This document shows, piece after piece, positions 38,518 to 40,383 of a DNA stretch of 40,383 bases. How positions within the stretch are numbered: the stretch's first letter is position 1; each line of letters begins with the position of its first letter. The translations under genes were made by a program, and so were the position numbers. The stretch is taken from positions 1 through 40,383 of the forward strand of contig JAHEYB010000001.1 of the NCBI GenBank assembly GCA_023251805.1, in the 5' to 3' direction. Origin of the DNA: Bacteroidota bacterium. GTDB taxonomy: Bacteria > Bacteroidota > Bacteroidia > 2-12-FULL-35-15. The notes under the pieces are model-generated. The model was not told the origin of the DNA. It worked only from the letters and a program-made list of their open reading frames with translations, and did not search any database.

Positions 38518-39234
38518 TTAGAAATTTAATTTCGTGAGCGACCAAGATTTTGTCTCAAAAATCAAGACTTGGTTTTTCAAAACAGCCATTCCTAAAATTA
38601 ATTTCAAGGTTTCTTGTGCCATCATGCTGGCAATAATTCCTGGAAGTGTTCCCAATACTCCATTTTCATCGCAATTAGGAACGTCTTCGGGGTTTGGAGG
38701 CTCAGGAAATAAGTTTCTCAAATGTTTCCCTCCTTCGTGATTAAATACCGCAATTTGTCCTTCATAATTTAAAATACTTCCATAAACAATCGGTCGATTT
38801 AATTTCACGCAGGTGTCATTTACTAAATAGCGTGTCAGAAAATTATCGGAGCCATCCACAACAATATCAAATTGAGAAATTATTTTTTCTGCAGATGTCT
38901 CATTTAGCATTTCATCAAAAATAAGATAGTTGATGTGAGGGTTTAATTTTTTTAATTTTTCGGAAGCAGTAGTTGCTTTTGACTTTCCAACATTATCGGT
39001 AGAATAAATAATTTGTCGATGTAAATTGTGTAGCTCCACAACATCAAAATCAATAATCCCGATTGTTCCAACTCCTGCTGCAGATAAGTAGAGTAGAGCA
39101 GGACAACCCAGTCCTCCAGCGCCAATCACCAATACTTTTGCAGCATTGATTTTCTCTTGACCTTTCATGCCAAGCTCAGGCATCATCATTTGCCTATTGT
39201 ATCGGATTAATTCTTCTTTAGAAAGGGCACTCAT
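38518..39234 (-). CDS. thiF: ThiF/MoeB/HesA-family adenylyltransferase
   Basis: 238 residues. It adenylates the C-terminal glycine of a small sulfur-carrier protein, ThiS given the thiH neighbour. An E1-like fold is shown by LIRYNRQMMMPELG at 9, the nucleotide loop GAGGLG at 38-43, Asp62/Asp64, HNLHRQI around 69-75 and Lys86, and the late NCDENGVLGTLPGIIASM. The usual zinc-binding CxxC before LFPEPP is replaced by residues LRN, and no second CxxC is present, so this copy appears to lack the structural zinc. It follows thiH by 63 bp, and its stop is 6 bp from the GxxExxY repeat. Confidence 0.9.
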   Translation of the reverse strand: MSALSKEELIRYNRQMMMPELGMKGQEKINAAKVLVIGAGGLGCPALLYLSAAGVGTIGIIDFDVVELHNLHRQIIYSTDNVGKSKATTASEKLKKLNPHINYLIFDEMLNETSAEKIISQFDIVVDGSDNFLTRYLVNDTCVKLNRPIVYGSILNYEGQIAVFNHEGGKHLRNLFPEPPNPEDVPNCDENGVLGTLPGIIASMMAQETLKLILGMAVLKNQVLIFETKSWSLTKLNF

Positions 39235-39297
39235 TATTTTTTATTTCTGAAAACAAGGTTCAGTTTTTTATTGCAAACCTCCAATTGTTTTAATTGC

Positions 39298-40383
39298 CTA
39301 TTGCAATACATTATCCCAGTCTTTCCATACTGCTTCATATCCAGCTTCAGAAATTAAGTTTGAAATTTCCTGAGCACTTCTTTCATCACTGATTTCAAAT
39401 TGTTCCAAAGAAGTTGGCTCAACAGCATAACCACCCGGATTTGTTTTTGAGCCGGCACTCATACTCGTTACACCTAATGGAATAATATTGTTTCTGAATT
39501 TTTCTGATTCACGTGTGGAGATTGATAATTCTATATCTTCATTAAATAAACGGTAGGCACAAATTAATTGCACCAAGTCTTTATCACTCACAATCACGTT
39601 CGGTTCAATTATTCCTTCTGCTGGGCGCATCCTAGGAAACGAAACTGAAAATTTTGTTTGCCAGTATTTCTTTTGAAGATAATCCAAATGTAATGCATTA
39701 AAAAAGGAATCAGTTCTCCAATCTTCCAGTCCTAATAAAATTCCTAATCCAATTTTATGGATTCCCGCAGTTCCTATTCTGTCAGGTGTTTCCATTCGAT
39801 AAAAAAAGTTTGATTTTTTTCCTTTTGGATGATAGTTTTTATAAACCTCTTCGTGATACGTTTCTTGATATACTAAAACAGAATACACTCCAACTTCATG
39901 TAGTTCTTTATACTCTTCTGTTTCTAATGGTTGTACTTCAATTGATATATTTGCAAATTGTGATTTAATTAATGCTATCGCTTTTTTAAAATAATCGATA
40001 TGCACCGTTTTATTTGCTTCACCAGTAACTAGAAGAATATGATTGAAGCCATTGTTTTTTAGGACTTCTACTTCTTTTAATAGTTCTGCATCCGTTAATG
40101 TTTTGCGTTTTATTTTATTATCAAAACTAAACCCACAATAAGTACAAATATTATTACATTCATTGCTCAAATACAAGGGGGCATACATCTGAATGGTTTT
40201 TCCAAAACGCTTTTGAGTGAGTGCATGGCTTGCTTGTGCCATTTGCTCAATGTAAGTAACAGCAGCGGGAGAAATCAATGCTTTAAAATCTTCCAATGTT
40301 CTTTTCTTGGAAGAAATAGCATGTTCCACATCCTTCGCAGTTTTCGAATAGATAGATATTTTTTGCTCTTCCCAGTTATGAAG
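39298..40383 (-). CDS. thiH: 2-iminoacetate synthase ThiH (5' end outside window)
   Basis: A radical-SAM tyrosine lyase giving dehydroglycine and p-cresol for thiazole synthesis in thiamine biosynthesis, the route used by mostly anaerobic or facultative bacteria. The cluster motif C-x3-C-x2-C is in SNECNNICTYCGF. The frame has a GTG at 40329, but it stays open to the window end and codons beyond it read HNWEEQKISIYSKTAKDV, matching the known ThiH N-terminus, so the true start lies outside. Other landmarks are LSPAAVTYIEQMAQ-like text near the start and SAGSKTNPGGY near the C-terminus. Downstream are thiF and the GxxExxY cassette. Confidence 0.95.
   Translation of the reverse strand, partial: LHNWEEQKISIYSKTAKDVEHAISSKKRTLEDFKALISPAAVTYIEQMAQASHALTQKRFGKTIQMYAPLYLSNECNNICTYCGFSFDNKIKRKTLTDAELLKEVEVLKNNGFNHILLVTGEANKTVHIDYFKKAIALIKSQFANISIEVQPLETEEYKELHEVGVYSVLVYQETYHEEVYKNYHPKGKKSNFFYRMETPDRIGTAGIHKIGLGILLGLEDWRTDSFFNALHLDYLQKKYWQTKFSVSFPRMRPAEGIIEPNVIVSDKDLVQLICAYRLFNEDIELSISTRESEKFRNNIIPLGVTSMSAGSKTNPGGYAVEPTSLEQFEISDERSAQEISNLISEAGYEAVWKDWDNVLQ

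Overview
The window reads as a low-GC chromosomal segment from a member of the Bacteroidota. Four things support this. Two secreted proteins end in type IX secretion (T9SS) type A sorting domains. There is a TonB-dependent receptor with an N-terminal carboxypeptidase-like domain. Several promoters have the phylum's TAnnTTTG -7 element, some with an upstream TTG or TTTG. Small families restricted to the phylum are present (DUF6427, DUF6341, GxxExxY). I cannot name the genus. Most genes are core housekeeping and clearly intact; both window ends cut through genes (lysS on the left, thiH on the right).

Layout. 1-6501 (+): end of lysS, then a YfhO-like membrane protein, gpsA and a GT-C-like membrane glycosyltransferase, closely spaced. 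6473-8278 (-): uvrC, overlapping the previous gene tail to tail. 8383-11220: two T9SS cargo proteins and a lipoprotein. 11238-13548 (-): prs, rplY and pth, with a structured leader before rplY. 13795-13874: tRNA-Leu(CAA), followed by a densely palindromic stretch and a tRNA-3'-end-like fragment. 14121-19417: an accessory-looking block holding a Crp-like regulator, an MFS transporter and an unusual rhodanese/six-TM/SpoIIE phosphatase fusion, then an HxlR regulator divergent from a DinB-like/DUF2798/SRPBCC operon. 19483-24119 (mostly +): dCMP deaminase, CtpA-type protease, a small lipoprotein, superoxide dismutase, a TM2 protein and nadD. 24203-28217: an unknown small protein, a 100-bp run of helically phased A-tracts, purQ, DUF6427, DUF6341 and purD. 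28380-33813: pgeF, a secreted unknown, pccB divergent from an Lrp regulator, MmcQ/YjbR, DUF502 and a secreted coiled-coil protein. 33902-37994: dprA, a TonB receptor and 3-hydroxyanthranilate dioxygenase. 38013-40383: a GxxExxY gene enclosed by perfect 25-bp inverted repeats, then thiF and thiH.

The functional groupings I can support are nucleotide metabolism (prs, purQ, purD, dCMP deaminase), thiamine thiazole synthesis (thiH, thiF), a putative surface-glycan or membrane-lipid group (YfhO, GpsA, GT-C), and stress or redox functions (sod, HxlR operon, rhodanese-phosphatase).

The observations most worth follow-up are the GxxExxY cassette with its inverted repeats and a related relic 10 kb away; the phased A-tract array at 24705-24813; the rhodanese-SpoIIE fusion whose rhodanese loop is C-x5-R; the perfect 16-5-16 palindrome between the divergent HxlR promoters; and the palindromic tRNA-Leu flank. 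I saw no integrase, transposase, phage genes or CRISPR array.
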